The notes below the pieces were generated by a model. The model did not search any database. It was given only the letters and a program-made list of their open reading frames with translations, and had not been told where the DNA came from. Source: Gammaproteobacteria bacterium (GTDB taxonomy: Bacteria > Pseudomonadota > Gammaproteobacteria > Steroidobacterales > Steroidobacteraceae). From it: a stretch of 64,000 nt of DNA. This document shows positions 1 through 11,547 of this stretch, in pieces (within the stretch, counting starts at the first letter, position 1; every line of letters begins with the position of its first letter). The stretch covers positions 1-64,000 of the forward strand of contig JAQGOG010000044.1 in the NCBI GenBank assembly GCA_028293765.1, read 5' to 3'. A program made the translations under genes and the position numbers.

Positions 1-984
1 AACTTGATTTGGGGCGGAAACGGCTCAGGGAAGACCTCGCTGCTCGAGTCGATATTTCTCCTCGGTAGAGGAAGGTCATTCAGAACGCGGAGTTCTGAGC
101 GTCTGATCCGGTATGGGCGAGAGCGATTGGTGGTATTCGGACGGACGGAAGGAGCGAGCAGCCAAGCGCTGGGCGTACAGGTGTCGAAGAGCGATGGGAC
201 GATGGCGCGTATCGGCGGCGCGACAGCCGCCTCCCTGACGGAGTTGACGCAAGTGTTCCCCGTGCAGGTGATTGACCCCGGCGTCCACAAGCTCGTGGAG
301 GAGGGAGGACATCGCCGCCGGCGCTGGCTGGACTGGGCTGTGTTCCACGTGGAACATCAGTTCGGGGATTGGTGGGTCCGGTATACCCGTGCACTCAAGC
401 AGCGCAATGCCGCGCTTCGGGTACAGGCAGCGGAGGTCGGCGTCTGGGATTCTGAGCTGGCTCGCCTGGGCGAACTGGTCGCCGAGTCCAGGCGAGCGTT
501 TGTGGAGAGACTGCTGCCGTACTGGCGCGAGTCGGTTCTAGCGCTCAGTGGGCTGGAACCGGAGCTTCATTACTTCAAGGGTTGGGCCCACGACGTCACC
601 TTGGCGCAGGCACTTGCAGCCTCTAGGCCGCGCGACGAGGCCAAACGAGTGACCCACCCGGGGCCACACCGCGCGGACGTTATCGTCAGGCTCAACGGAC
701 GGCCCGCTCGGGAAGTTCTCTCCCGCGGCCAGCAAAAGCTCGTAGCGGTTGCAATGACGCTCGCTCAGCTCAATCTATTGCAGGAAGCGACTCAGACCAC
801 GCCGACGCTGCTTTTGGACGACCCGGCAGCGGAGCTCGATGGAGAGCATCTACGGCGTTTCATTGAGCAGGTGATGAGGCTGCGCTGCCAGCTGGTTTTG
901 ACGTCGTTGCAATCCGAATCACAGCTATTTGGCACCCCCGATCGTGTGTTCCACGTGGAACAGGGGAGGGTGCAATCTGTATAA
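1..984 (+). CDS. recF: DNA replication/repair protein RecF (5' truncated)
   Basis: RecF is an SMC-like ATPase that loads RecA at gaps in the RecFOR pathway. The reading frame is open from base 1, so the first ~30 residues lie outside the window. The Walker A motif GGNGSGKTS is at the very start, followed by LLGRGRSFR, typical of RecF. The signature SRGQQKL and Walker B LLLDDPAAELD lie in the last third. About 327 residues are visible; the family is usually ~360. gyrB follows after 27 bp, as in the common dnaA-dnaN-recF-gyrB order. Two perfect parS-like palindromes lie inside the coding sequence and both are read as V-F-H-V-E. Confidence 0.97.
   Translation, partial: NLIWGGNGSGKTSLLESIFLLGRGRSFRTRSSERLIRYGRERLVVFGRTEGASSQALGVQVSKSDGTMARIGGATAASLTELTQVFPVQVIDPGVHKLVEEGGHRRRRWLDWAVFHVEHQFGDWWVRYTRALKQRNAALRVQAAEVGVWDSELARLGELVAESRRAFVERLLPYWRESVLALSGLEPELHYFKGWAHDVTLAQALAASRPRDEAKRVTHPGPHRADVIVRLNGRPAREVLSRGQQKLVAVAMTLAQLNLLQEATQTTPTLLLDDPAAELDGEHLRRFIEQVMRLRCQLVLTSLQSESQLFGTPDRVFHVEQGRVQSV
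341..356. promoter_or_regulatory. parS: parS-like centromere site 1, inside recF
   Basis: The 16-bp perfect palindrome TGTTCCACGTGGAACA matches the parS consensus used by chromosomal ParB proteins (the Pseudomonas form has CC/GG at the inner positions). It is embedded in recF codons. The window also encodes ParA and ParB, and parS sites are known to cluster near the origin. The match is seen directly; ParB binding is inferred. Confidence 0.85.
947..962. promoter_or_regulatory. parS: parS-like centromere site 2, at the 3' end of recF
   Basis: A second exact copy of TGTTCCACGTGGAACA lies 606 bp from the first, again within recF and in the same reading frame. Two identical 16-bp palindromes in one gene are very unlikely by chance and support a ParB nucleation cluster. 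Confidence 0.85.
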
Positions 985-1008
985 TGCCCTATCCTAAGAT
1001 CGAGCTAA

Positions 1009-3429
<2,421 letters not shown>

Positions 3430-3760
3430 TAGGGTATTGTCTCACCAGTGAGACACAAATCGCCGGGTCGGCCTCCATTGTAGGCCAATCCGGCGCAATC
3501 CCGGCCGCTACATGAATTGCTTCGCCAGCTCCCCAGGCCACCGCATCGATTCCCGCCTGCAAAGGCCTACGCCGTGGTCGAGGGATCCGCCTGCAGGTCG
3601 CCCGCTCCCGGATCGAAACTGGTTGTCGGCTTGCACGAGTATGGCGTCCTCATCGGTGGACCCCAGCGCACCATAGACGATTCGACCCTGGAACAACGTT
3701 TTGCCGTCCTCGACGTCGACCAGGGCGCGCGGTGATCTCGAGGTGCGGTCGCCGGTTTCG
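3430..3760. other. Intergenic region after gyrB, no convincing gene
   Basis: This stretch lies between the convergent gyrB and plsC. It begins with an 18-bp palindrome at 3438-3455 (TGTCTCAC, CA, GTGAGACA), which has no T-run and so is not a classic terminator. On the minus strand a frame runs on past the plsC stop and includes residues such as RIVYGALGSTDEDAIL from a TTG at 3696 to a stop at 3508. It resembles no family I recognise and has no clear ribosome binding site. Confidence 0.5.
3438..3455. repeat. 18-bp inverted repeat downstream of gyrB
   Basis: Arms TGTCTCAC and GTGAGACA are separated by 2 bp, 9 bp after the gyrB stop codon. It could form a short hairpin in the gyrB mRNA or be a protein-binding site. 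There is no following U-tract. Confidence 0.6.
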
Positions 3761-4507
3761 CTAGACAGACCGCGTTCGCAGTCCCTCTTCGGCCGAGCCG
3801 GGCTGGAGGCGGGTCACCGTCGCCTCGATCCACTCTTGCACCTCGCGATTGATCTCGCGGACGTCTCGCCCACGCGCGTCGATGGGTGGGCCGATGACTA
3901 CCCGGATGGTCCCTCGCTTTTTCAGCAGCCCCCGCCGTGGCCAATAGGCGCCGGCGTTGTGCGCCACCGGGACGATCAGCCTGCCGGTCTCAGCTGCGAG
4001 TAGCGTGCCGCTCACGCCATATCGCCGAGTCTGTCCCGGAAGCATCCGCGTGCCCTCCGGAAAAATCATGATCCAATCGCCCTCCGCGATTCGCTGCTTG
4101 CCCTGCTCGACGACCTGGCCGACGGCGGAGTGACCCGACTTACGGTCGATGGCGATGGCATGCAGTTGCCGGATACCCCAGCCGACCACGGGAATCCACA
4201 GCAGCTCGCGCTTCAGGACCCACACCTGCCGCGGGAAGACCACGCCCATAGCGATGGTTTCCCAGGACGAGGAGTGCTTCCAAAGCGCGATGTGATTGCT
4301 GGCCGGGAGATTCTCCGCTCCCTCGATCCGGTAATCGAGCCGGCAGAAACACTTCAATGCCCACAACAGCACCGCGGCCCAGACGCGCGCCAGTCTGAAC
4401 CGATGCCGGAACGGCAGGAACAGGCAGGCAAGGACGAAGAAGATGGCGTAGAAAAACGTCCAGAGAAACAGAAACGCCGTAAAGATCAGCGAGCCAATGA
4501 ACTGCAT
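3761..4507 (-). CDS. plsC: 1-acyl-sn-glycerol-3-phosphate acyltransferase
   Basis: PlsC adds the second acyl chain to lysophosphatidic acid at the inner membrane. The 248-residue protein has hydrophobic N-terminal segments (residues ~1-30 and around 45) and the acyltransferase blocks: block I reads KHSSSWET, giving H-x4-E rather than the textbook H-x4-D. Block III is FPEGTR, followed by a conserved PVAHNAG. The Glu form is seen in proteobacterial homologues with KHQS-W-ET, so activity is likely. It lies downstream of glyS on the same strand, 86 bp away, a common proteobacterial neighbourhood. Confidence 0.93.
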   Translation of the reverse strand: MQFIGSLIFTAFLFLWTFFYAIFFVLACLFLPFRHRFRLARVWAAVLLWALKCFCRLDYRIEGAENLPASNHIALWKHSSSWETIAMGVVFPRQVWVLKRELLWIPVVGWGIRQLHAIAIDRKSGHSAVGQVVEQGKQRIAEGDWIMIFPEGTRMLPGQTRRYGVSGTLLAAETGRLIVPVAHNAGAYWPRRGLLKKRGTIRVVIGPPIDARGRDVREINREVQEWIEATVTRLQPGSAEEGLRTRSV

Positions 4508-4593
4508 GAGTGCGAAGTGTACCGAAGTGTCGGGTGTGATCGGTTCGCGACGGGGAACGGCGAACGCGACCTGTGAGTGTTACGTGTCAGCAT

Positions 4594-6744
4594 TCAACCA
4601 GGCAGGCGCGACAGGTCGGCTACTCCCGCAAACAGCGCCTGCAACTGCGCGAGCAAGGCAAGACGATTGGCCCGCAGCTTCGGATCCTCGTCCATGACCA
4701 TCACCTGATCAAAGAACTCATCGACGGCCGGGCGCAGTTGCGCCAGTCGTCCGAGGGCGTTCGCATACTCTCGTTGTGCGGTGGCAACAGAGACGGCATC
4801 CCGGAGTGCGCGCAGCGAGTCAAAGAGCCGCACCTCCGCGGCCTCTCGCAGCGTCCCGACGTCGATCTGCGTGGAGGGGGTCCCGCCAGCCTTGCGCAAG
4901 ATGTTGGCAATGCGTTTGTTGGCGGCAGTGAGGCTCACAGCTTCCGGAAGCTCGAGGAAGGCGCGCAGCGCTTTGAGCCGTGCATCGAAATCCAGCGGCG
5001 AGACCGGCGAGCTCGCCAGCACGGCATCGAACATCTCGGTCGTCATGGTTGCCGCGCCGATCGTCGGTCGGGTACCGCCCCCCTCCAGGTAATACGCTCG
5101 CAGCCGCTCCACGATGTAGTCATAGACGTCCGCCGCCACGCTCTGCGGAACGATGACCGGTGCCGGCTTGCCTGCCGCAGCCGCGATCCTCTCTATGTCC
5201 ACGCGTGCCAGCTCGACCGCACGACCCACGAACTGCCGCAAGTCCAGATCGATTCCCGTCTCGATGAGAATTCTCAACACGCCGATGGCCGCTCGCCGCA
5301 GGCCGAGCGGATCCCGGGTTCCGGTCGGCTTCTCACCGACAGCGAAAATGCCGGCCAGCGTGTCGAGCTTATCGGCAATGGCGACCGCCAGCCCTGGGTG
5401 GGTTTCCGGCAACTCATCGCCCGCGCCACGCGGGAGGTAGTGTTCGCGGATCGCCACCGCGACCTCGGGGGTTTCGCCATCCGCGAGCGCGTAGTAAGTG
5501 CCCATGATCCCCTGCAACTCGGGAAATTCGCCGACCATCGCCGTGAGGAGATCACACTTGCACAATTCCGCCGCGCGTTCGGTCTCCGCGCGTTCTTTGT
5601 TGCGGACAGCGGCTATCTCGCCAGCGAGCGCGCGGACGCGCCGTGTCTTGTCGCCGATCGAGCCCAGTTTCACCTGAAAAGTGACCGCGTTCAGCGCGTC
5701 CCGCCGGGCCGCGAGCGGTTGCTTGCGATCCTGATCCCAGAAGAAGGCCGCGTCGGCCAGGCGCGGGCGCACGACGCGCTCGTTCCCTTCGCGTACCTTC
5801 GATGGATCGCGGCTCTCGATGTTGCTCACGGTAATGAAGCAAGGCAGCAGCCGGCGTTGCTCATCCTCGACGGGAAAGTAGCGCTGGTGTTCCTGCAGCG
5901 TCGATATCAGCACTTCACGCGGCAGCTGCAGAAAGCGCTCTTCGAACCGGCCGGCGAGCGGAACGGGCCACTCCACCAGCGCGGTCACTTCGTCGAGCAG
6001 CGCCTCGCCGATCAGAGCGCGACCGCCGAGCTCGGTCGCGGTTGCGTTCACGCGCTCCCGTATCAGCTCGCGGCGAACCGCGAAGTCGGGCAGCACGTAG
6101 CCGCGTTCGCGCAGAGCGCGTTCGTAGCTCGCGGGCGACGTGATGCGAATGGGCTTCGGCGCATGAAAGCGGTGCCCACGAGTCATGTTTCCCGCGGCGG
6201 TATCGAGCAAAGTCGTGGGGATTACGTCTTTCCCATACAGCATGATCAGCCAGTGGACTGGCCGCACGAACTCGGCGTCGCTCGAGCCCCACCGCATGCG
6301 TCGCGGAATAGGCAGCGCCTCGAGCGCCGCCCTCACGATACCGGGGAGAAGATCGCCGACCGCAGCGCCCGGCTTGTTTCCGACGAAGAAGAGGAACGCG
6401 CCTTTGCCCTCGTCGACCCGTTGCAGTGCTTCCACCGTCGTTCCACAACTCTGCGCGAACGCGAGAGCCGCGCGGGTCGGAGCACCGGCGCCATCGAATG
6501 CAGCGCTTACCGGCGGACCGCGGCGCTTGATGTCCTGCTCGGGCTGGCTTGCTGCCAGTCTTTTCACCCACACGGCGAGGCGCCGCGGTGTTGCAAACGA
6601 AATGAGATCCCCGTGCTCCAGGACCGCCTTGTCGAGGCCCGAACGCAGTCCGGACGCGAACGCCTGCTCCAGGCCGCGAAGCGCCTTTGGCGGCAATTCC
6701 TCTGTGCCGATCTCTACGAGGAAGTCGCGACGCTCGACCTTCAT
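4594..6744 (-). CDS. glyS: Glycyl-tRNA synthetase beta subunit
   Basis: GlyS is the tRNA-binding beta chain of the alpha2-beta2 bacterial glycyl-tRNA synthetase. The 716-residue product (family ~690) begins with the typical [20 protein letters not shown] and contains [30 protein letters not shown] and [27 protein letters not shown], the degenerate HD-like region. A C-terminal DALR-type anticodon-binding region follows. Its ATG overlaps the end of glyQ by 4 bp (ATGA), which indicates translational coupling. Confidence 0.98.
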   Translation of the reverse strand: MKVERRDFLVEIGTEELPPKALRGLEQAFASGLRSGLDKAVLEHGDLISFATPRRLAVWVKRLAASQPEQDIKRRGPPVSAAFDGAGAPTRAALAFAQSCGTTVEALQRVDEGKGAFLFFVGNKPGAAVGDLLPGIVRAALEALPIPRRMRWGSSDAEFVRPVHWLIMLYGKDVIPTTLLDTAAGNMTRGHRFHAPKPIRITSPASYERALRERGYVLPDFAVRRELIRERVNATATELGGRALIGEALLDEVTALVEWPVPLAGRFEERFLQLPREVLISTLQEHQRYFPVEDEQRRLLPCFITVSNIESRDPSKVREGNERVVRPRLADAAFFWDQDRKQPLAARRDALNAVTFQVKLGSIGDKTRRVRALAGEIAAVRNKERAETERAAELCKCDLLTAMVGEFPELQGIMGTYYALADGETPEVAVAIREHYLPRGAGDELPETHPGLAVAIADKLDTLAGIFAVGEKPTGTRDPLGLRRAAIGVLRILIETGIDLDLRQFVGRAVELARVDIERIAAAAGKPAPVIVPQSVAADVYDYIVERLRAYYLEGGGTRPTIGAATMTTEMFDAVLASSPVSPLDFDARLKALRAFLELPEAVSLTAANKRIANILRKAGGTPSTQIDVGTLREAAEVRLFDSLRALRDAVSVATAQREYANALGRLAQLRPAVDEFFDQVMVMDEDPKLRANRLALLAQLQALFAGVADLSRLPG

Positions 6745-7688
6745 GCGACCACCTCGGTGGCGGCAACGACAGATTGAGGCGTGGGCGCCCGGTGCAACAG
6801 CGGAAACCCTAGGGCTTCCCGACTTTCGTAGTACACCTGCGCCACACCGCTGGCGAGCGTCCTCACGCGGAAGATATAGCGCTGCCGCTCGGTAACGGAG
6901 ATCGCGCGCCGCGCGTCGAGCAGATTGAATGTATGCGATGCCTTTAGCACCTGCTCATAGGCGGGCAGGGCCAGTTTCGCCGCGAGCAATTCCTTGCAGG
7001 CCTTCTCATAATCCTCGAAATGACGCAGGAGTGTCGGGACGTCCGCGTGCTCGAAGTTGTAAGCCGACTGTTCCACCTCGTTCTGATGGAATACGTCACG
7101 GTATGTGACGCGACCCAATGGCCCGTCGGTCCACACGATGTCGTAGATGCTCTCGACGCCCTGGAGGTACATCGCGAGCCGCTCCAATCCGTATGTGATC
7201 TCGCCGGTCACGGGCCTGCATTCGCGGCCGCCGACCTGCTGGAAGTAGGTGAACTGCGTGACCTCCATGCCGTTCAGCCACACTTCCCAACCGAGACCCC
7301 AGGCTCCCAGTGTGGGGGATTCCCAGTTGTCCTCGACGAAGCGCACGTCGTGCACGAGGAGGTCCAGGCCGAGAGCGCGCAGACTTCCCAGGTAGAGGTC
7401 CAGAATCTCCAGCGGTGAAGGCTTGATGACGACCTGGTACTGATAGTAGTGCTGCAGGCGGAAAGGATTTTCACCGTAACGGCCGTCGGTCGGGCGCCGC
7501 GACGGCTGCACGTAGGCGGCGCTCCAGGGCTCCGGCCCGATAGACCGCAGGAAGGTGGCGGTATGAAACGTACCGGCACCGACCTCCATGTCGTAGGGCT
7601 GCAGGATGACGCAACCGTGGTCGGACCAGTAGCGCTGCAGGGCGAAGATCAGCTCCTGAAACGTCTGCGGCGCGGTGCCGATTTTCAT
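6741..7688 (-). CDS. glyQ: Glycyl-tRNA synthetase alpha subunit
   Basis: GlyQ is the catalytic alpha chain of tetrameric GlyRS. The family hallmarks are present: [33 protein letters not shown] near the N-terminus, then [30 protein letters not shown] and [10 protein letters not shown]. From the ATG at 7688 the protein is 315 residues (E. coli 303). The frame continues upstream but that part has no GlyQ similarity, so the internal ATG was chosen. It is followed by the overlapping glyS. Confidence 0.97.
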   Translation of the reverse strand: MKIGTAPQTFQELIFALQRYWSDHGCVILQPYDMEVGAGTFHTATFLRSIGPEPWSAAYVQPSRRPTDGRYGENPFRLQHYYQYQVVIKPSPLEILDLYLGSLRALGLDLLVHDVRFVEDNWESPTLGAWGLGWEVWLNGMEVTQFTYFQQVGGRECRPVTGEITYGLERLAMYLQGVESIYDIVWTDGPLGRVTYRDVFHQNEVEQSAYNFEHADVPTLLRHFEDYEKACKELLAAKLALPAYEQVLKASHTFNLLDARRAISVTERQRYIFRVRTLASGVAQVYYESREALGFPLLHRAPTPQSVVAATEVVA

Positions 7689-7812
7689 GCAAAAAAACTC
7701 GTGCTGATGGTCTAAGGCCCGCTGCATAGGCCCAAAGCGCGCGAGTATAGCGAGTCGGCCCCTTGCCGGCCGCAGGGCAAGCCACTCGCGGCCAAGTGAA
7801 CTCGTAGTCGAG

Positions 7813-8511
7813 TCATGGGTCCAGCAGGCGAAGCTCGTAAACGCGGGTGATACGGTTGCCGTCCCACACGTAGCGCAGATGTGCGCCCTGCCGAAGATTC
7901 TGGATGAGCCGCGGGCGGTAGATCGCGAGGCACTGCCCACCGGCATGGCGCACGCTGTCGAAGGCGATCCCGTTCGAGCCGGCGAGCTTCAGGGCGCGCG
8001 CGAGCTTTTGTGAGGCAACGTAGCTGTCGGGGTCGTAGATGTCCGGCATCCGGTCCCGCTTGCCGCGAATGTCGTGGAAGCTCGCGGCGACGTCGCAGAG
8101 GTAACTTCGCATGTCGACCTCCACGGCTCTTTCGTGCGTGGCCCTCAAGAAAAGCTCGCGATGGTAGCGTGTCTCCGCGATCGAGGTGGCGAGGCTGGCC
8201 GCCGCGTAGAAAGCGCCGAAGGTGTCGTCCGCAAAGCGGCTGCCTTCGGGGTTGAGATGAGTGAACGCCGCCATGATGACCGAGGCGCCAGGCCCGAAGA
8301 CGCGCTCCTCGCGAGGCACGAGCTCAATCTCACCCACCTCGTCCCGCAAGCGGGAGTTCGTGAGCGATTCGAGCCAATAGAGCGCGTCCCAGTCAGCGGC
8401 ATTGGCCACGCGCTCGAATAAATGGATCGGCGGGTAGCGGCTCGAGATAACCCGGAAGCACGGCTGCCAGCGCACCTCGCCGACAGCGAGTGCCGGGTGC
8501 GAAATTCCCAT
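7813..8511 (-). CDS. RES-domain toxin (NAD+-degrading type II toxin family)
   Basis: The 232-residue protein has the RES domain, named for conserved Arg, Glu and Ser. They are seen at about R20 (CFRV), E113 (SIAETRYH) and S186 (FDSVRHAGG). The segments [20 protein letters not shown] and [10 protein letters not shown] are diagnostic. Characterised relatives (MbcT, Res) deplete NAD+ by hydrolysis or phosphorolysis and arrest growth. The upstream gene, 11 bp away, encodes the matching Xre/MbcA-type antitoxin, so the pair forms a toxin-antitoxin operon. All three name-giving residues are intact, so the toxin is likely functional. Confidence 0.92.
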   Translation of the reverse strand: MGISHPALAVGEVRWQPCFRVISSRYPPIHLFERVANAADWDALYWLESLTNSRLRDEVGEIELVPREERVFGPGASVIMAAFTHLNPEGSRFADDTFGAFYAAASLATSIAETRYHRELFLRATHERAVEVDMRSYLCDVAASFHDIRGKRDRMPDIYDPDSYVASQKLARALKLAGSNGIAFDSVRHAGGQCLAIYRPRLIQNLRQGAHLRYVWDGNRITRVYELRLLDP

Positions 8512-8522
8512 GAAGGCGCGCC

Positions 8523-8933
8523 TCAGCCGCGTTGCGCGTCGAGGTATTGCCGCACGATGTACAGATCCGCGACGTTGCCCGAGAGCATCCGCTCGAGCGC
8601 GGATCTGCCGCCGAACAGGGGCGCATCGTTAGGCCGGCGGATCCACTCGTCCGCGGCGTGAGCATCCGGAAGCAGTAACTGCAGGGCCTTGTAGATGCCG
8701 AGGAGATAAGAGAGGCGTTCGAGGGTGTCGCGCGGGAGCTTTGGATGGGGCTCCTTGCGCCACTTGAAGTAGGTGGAGCGCGAAGTGATCCCGAGCAGGG
8801 ACAATTGCTCCGGAATCGAGAGGTGCCAGAGCTCGGCGATCCTCGTGAACGCACGTAAGCCCGCCCCCCCTGCCGCGGCAGCTTGCTTCGAACCGACCTG
8901 CTTCCCCTGCACCGAATGGAGCGGTGTGCCCAT
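8523..8933 (-). CDS. Xre/MbcA/ParS-type antitoxin
   Basis: The 136-residue protein has a DNA-binding N-terminal half (LSIPEQLSLLGITSRSTYFKWRK) and a C-terminal toxin-binding domain of the former DUF2384 class (RLSYLLGIYKALQLLLP, then EWIRRPNDAPLFGGRSALERMLSG). The P-N-x-x-L-F-G-G-R-S/A motif is diagnostic. It precedes the RES toxin by 11 bp, the usual antitoxin-first order. It probably represses its own promoter by binding the palindromes at 8951-8966 and 8979-8994. Confidence 0.93.
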   Translation of the reverse strand: MGTPLHSVQGKQVGSKQAAAAGGAGLRAFTRIAELWHLSIPEQLSLLGITSRSTYFKWRKEPHPKLPRDTLERLSYLLGIYKALQLLLPDAHAADEWIRRPNDAPLFGGRSALERMLSGNVADLYIVRQYLDAQRG

Positions 8934-8950
8934 GGAAATCGCCTCACCCT

Positions 8951-8994
8951 AGTCCATATATGGACTAACTCTACCACGGGTCCATAAATAGACA
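8951..8994 (-). promoter_or_regulatory. Paired operator-like palindromes upstream of the antitoxin gene
   Basis: AGTCCATATATGGACT (8951-8966) is a perfect 16-bp palindrome. A degenerate copy with core GTCCATAAATAGAC (8980-8993) lies 28 bp further upstream. Together they sit 18-61 bp before the antitoxin ATG in an AT-rich patch of an otherwise GC-rich region. This layout fits autorepression by the Xre-type antitoxin. Confidence 0.75.
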
Positions 8995-9063
8995 AGAGTG
9001 CACCAAGATCAGGCGCCCGGGAACCCCCGCGCCGTGGCTGAGGTCAAAATCGGCGCCTACCGG

Positions 9064-9111
9064 CGCGCCTTTGTGGTGCAATTGTCCCTGGAGACGCACC
9101 TCCCTGGTGCA
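9064..9111 (+). promoter_or_regulatory. Two NtrC enhancer sites upstream of glnA
   Basis: NtrC binds TGCACC-N5-GGTGCA. Site 2 (9095-9111) reads CGCACC-TCCCT-GGTGCA, one mismatch. Site 1 (9064-9080) reads CGCGCC-TTTGT-GGTGCA, mismatched only in the left half. Their centres are 31 bp apart, close to three helical turns, as at enterobacterial glnAp2. They lie about 85 and 115 bp upstream of the predicted sigma-54 start. Confidence 0.75.
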
Positions 9112-9160
9112 GTGTATCGTGGCCGACTAGCTAAGCGGTTGATTCTCATGGGGCGTCAGT

Positions 9161-9177
9161 TTGGCATAGTGCCTGCA
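9161..9177 (+). promoter_or_regulatory. Sigma-54 (RpoN) promoter of glnA
   Basis: TTGGCATAGTGCCTGCA has the invariant GG (9163-9164) and GC (9175-9176) separated by 10 bp, matching the -24/-12 elements. Transcription would start near 9187, leaving a leader of about 178 nt. NtrC, encoded 3.4 kb downstream, is the expected activator. Confidence 0.75.
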
Positions 9178-9364
9178 CTGCCACCCCGCTCCGCCACGCC
9201 AGCGGCCGGGCGTGGAATGCAGACCACCCCAGGAAATCGAGCCTGACGCGAAGTGAGCGACTGCCGCTCGCCAAGACGCACGCTTTCCTGGGGGCCCCGA
9301 GGTCGCCCTCCACGTAACGGCCTGACTTCAAGATCGGCGGGCACCACTTTTTTCCGGAGGCGAT

Positions 9365-10774
<1,410 letters not shown>

Positions 10775-10802
10775 TGGAAGCCGCGTGACGCTACCGAATT
10801 CC

Positions 10803-10862
10803 TCACCCACTCGCGTAGCCCTCTCCCCGCCCGGCGGGGAGAGGCCGGGTGTGAGGGGGGAC
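10803..10862. repeat. REP-like GC-rich palindromic element after glnA
   Basis: An 11-bp arm CTCTCCCCGCC (10821-10831) faces its reverse complement (10833-10843) across one base. Outer partly complementary arms (CCTCACCC ... GGGTGTGAGG) extend the palindrome. The composition is like the repetitive extragenic palindromes common in GC-rich gammaproteobacteria. It lies between the glnA stop and the terminator below. Confidence 0.55.
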
Positions 10863-10867
10863 GGGGC

Positions 10868-10906
10868 GCGACCGGTCGTACTTCACGAACGTGACCGGTC
10901 GCTTTT
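10868..10906 (+). terminator. Rho-independent terminator of glnA
   Basis: A 10-bp perfect stem GCGACCGGTC / GACCGGTCGC (10868-10877 and 10893-10902) with a 15-nt loop is followed directly by TTTT. It separates glnA from the next gene. Confidence 0.8.
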
Positions 10907-10941
10907 GTCCCGGGCGACGCATGGGACTATGCTCAGTTCCT

Positions 10942-11481
10942 ATGCGCATCATCCTGTTTACCTTATTGTCGATCGTGTGCACGGCCGCTATTGCAGCCAC
11001 CGTGTACAAATGGGTGGACGAGAATGGCGTCACCCACTTCAGCGACCAGCCTCACGAGAACGCACAGAAAGTGCAGCTGGCGGCTCCGCAGACGTATTCG
11101 GCACCTCCACGAGAGGCGGCACCCGCTTCCTCGCGGCGCACCGCACCGCCGTCCCCTGCTCCCGCATACCAGAGCTGCGCGCTGGTGGCGCCAGCGGACG
11201 ATCAGACTCTTCCGAATGCCTTGTCCATCACGGCAAGCGTGCAGCTCCTTCCTACACAGCGCGCGGGCGATCAGGTCTTGCTGCTCCTGGATGGGACGCG
11301 AGTACCGGGTTTGGCCACTACGGGCCCTTCCTTCACGATCCCGGTCGAGCGCGGCTCGCACTCGCTGCAGGCGGTAGTGCAGGACAGCGACGGCCACGTC
11401 GTGTGCCAGTCCTCGGGCGTCACGTTCCACGTTCTGCAGCCTTCGCTGTTGAATCCACAGAATCCGATTCCCAGGCACTGA
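10942..11481 (+). CDS. DUF4124-domain exported protein
   Basis: The 179-residue product starts with a signal peptide (MRIILFTLLSIVCTAAIAA) followed at once by VYKWVDENGVTHFSDQP, the DUF4124 signature found in many gammaproteobacterial envelope proteins of unknown role. A Pro/Ala linker and a ~90-residue beta-rich C-terminal part (SITASVQLLP..., two Cys) follow. Genes for DUF4124 proteins often sit between glnA and ntrB in these bacteria, but no function is established. The ATG at 10942 was chosen because it begins the signal peptide. Confidence 0.85.
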   Translation: MRIILFTLLSIVCTAAIAATVYKWVDENGVTHFSDQPHENAQKVQLAAPQTYSAPPREAAPASSRRTAPPSPAPAYQSCALVAPADDQTLPNALSITASVQLLPTQRAGDQVLLLLDGTRVPGLATTGPSFTIPVERGSHSLQAVVQDSDGHVVCQSSGVTFHVLQPSLLNPQNPIPRH

Positions 11482-11547
11482 CGATTGCCGTCGACACGGC
11501 GGCCGCCGTGTCGACAAAGAGCGCCATGGAGCGCCGCGGGGTGCGCC

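Noticed and set aside
4573-6777. 734-codon open frame on the plus strand opposite glyS
   Set aside because: It mirrors glyS almost end to end, has Arg/His-rich non-protein-like sequence and no ribosome site. Long antisense frames are expected in GC-rich genes.
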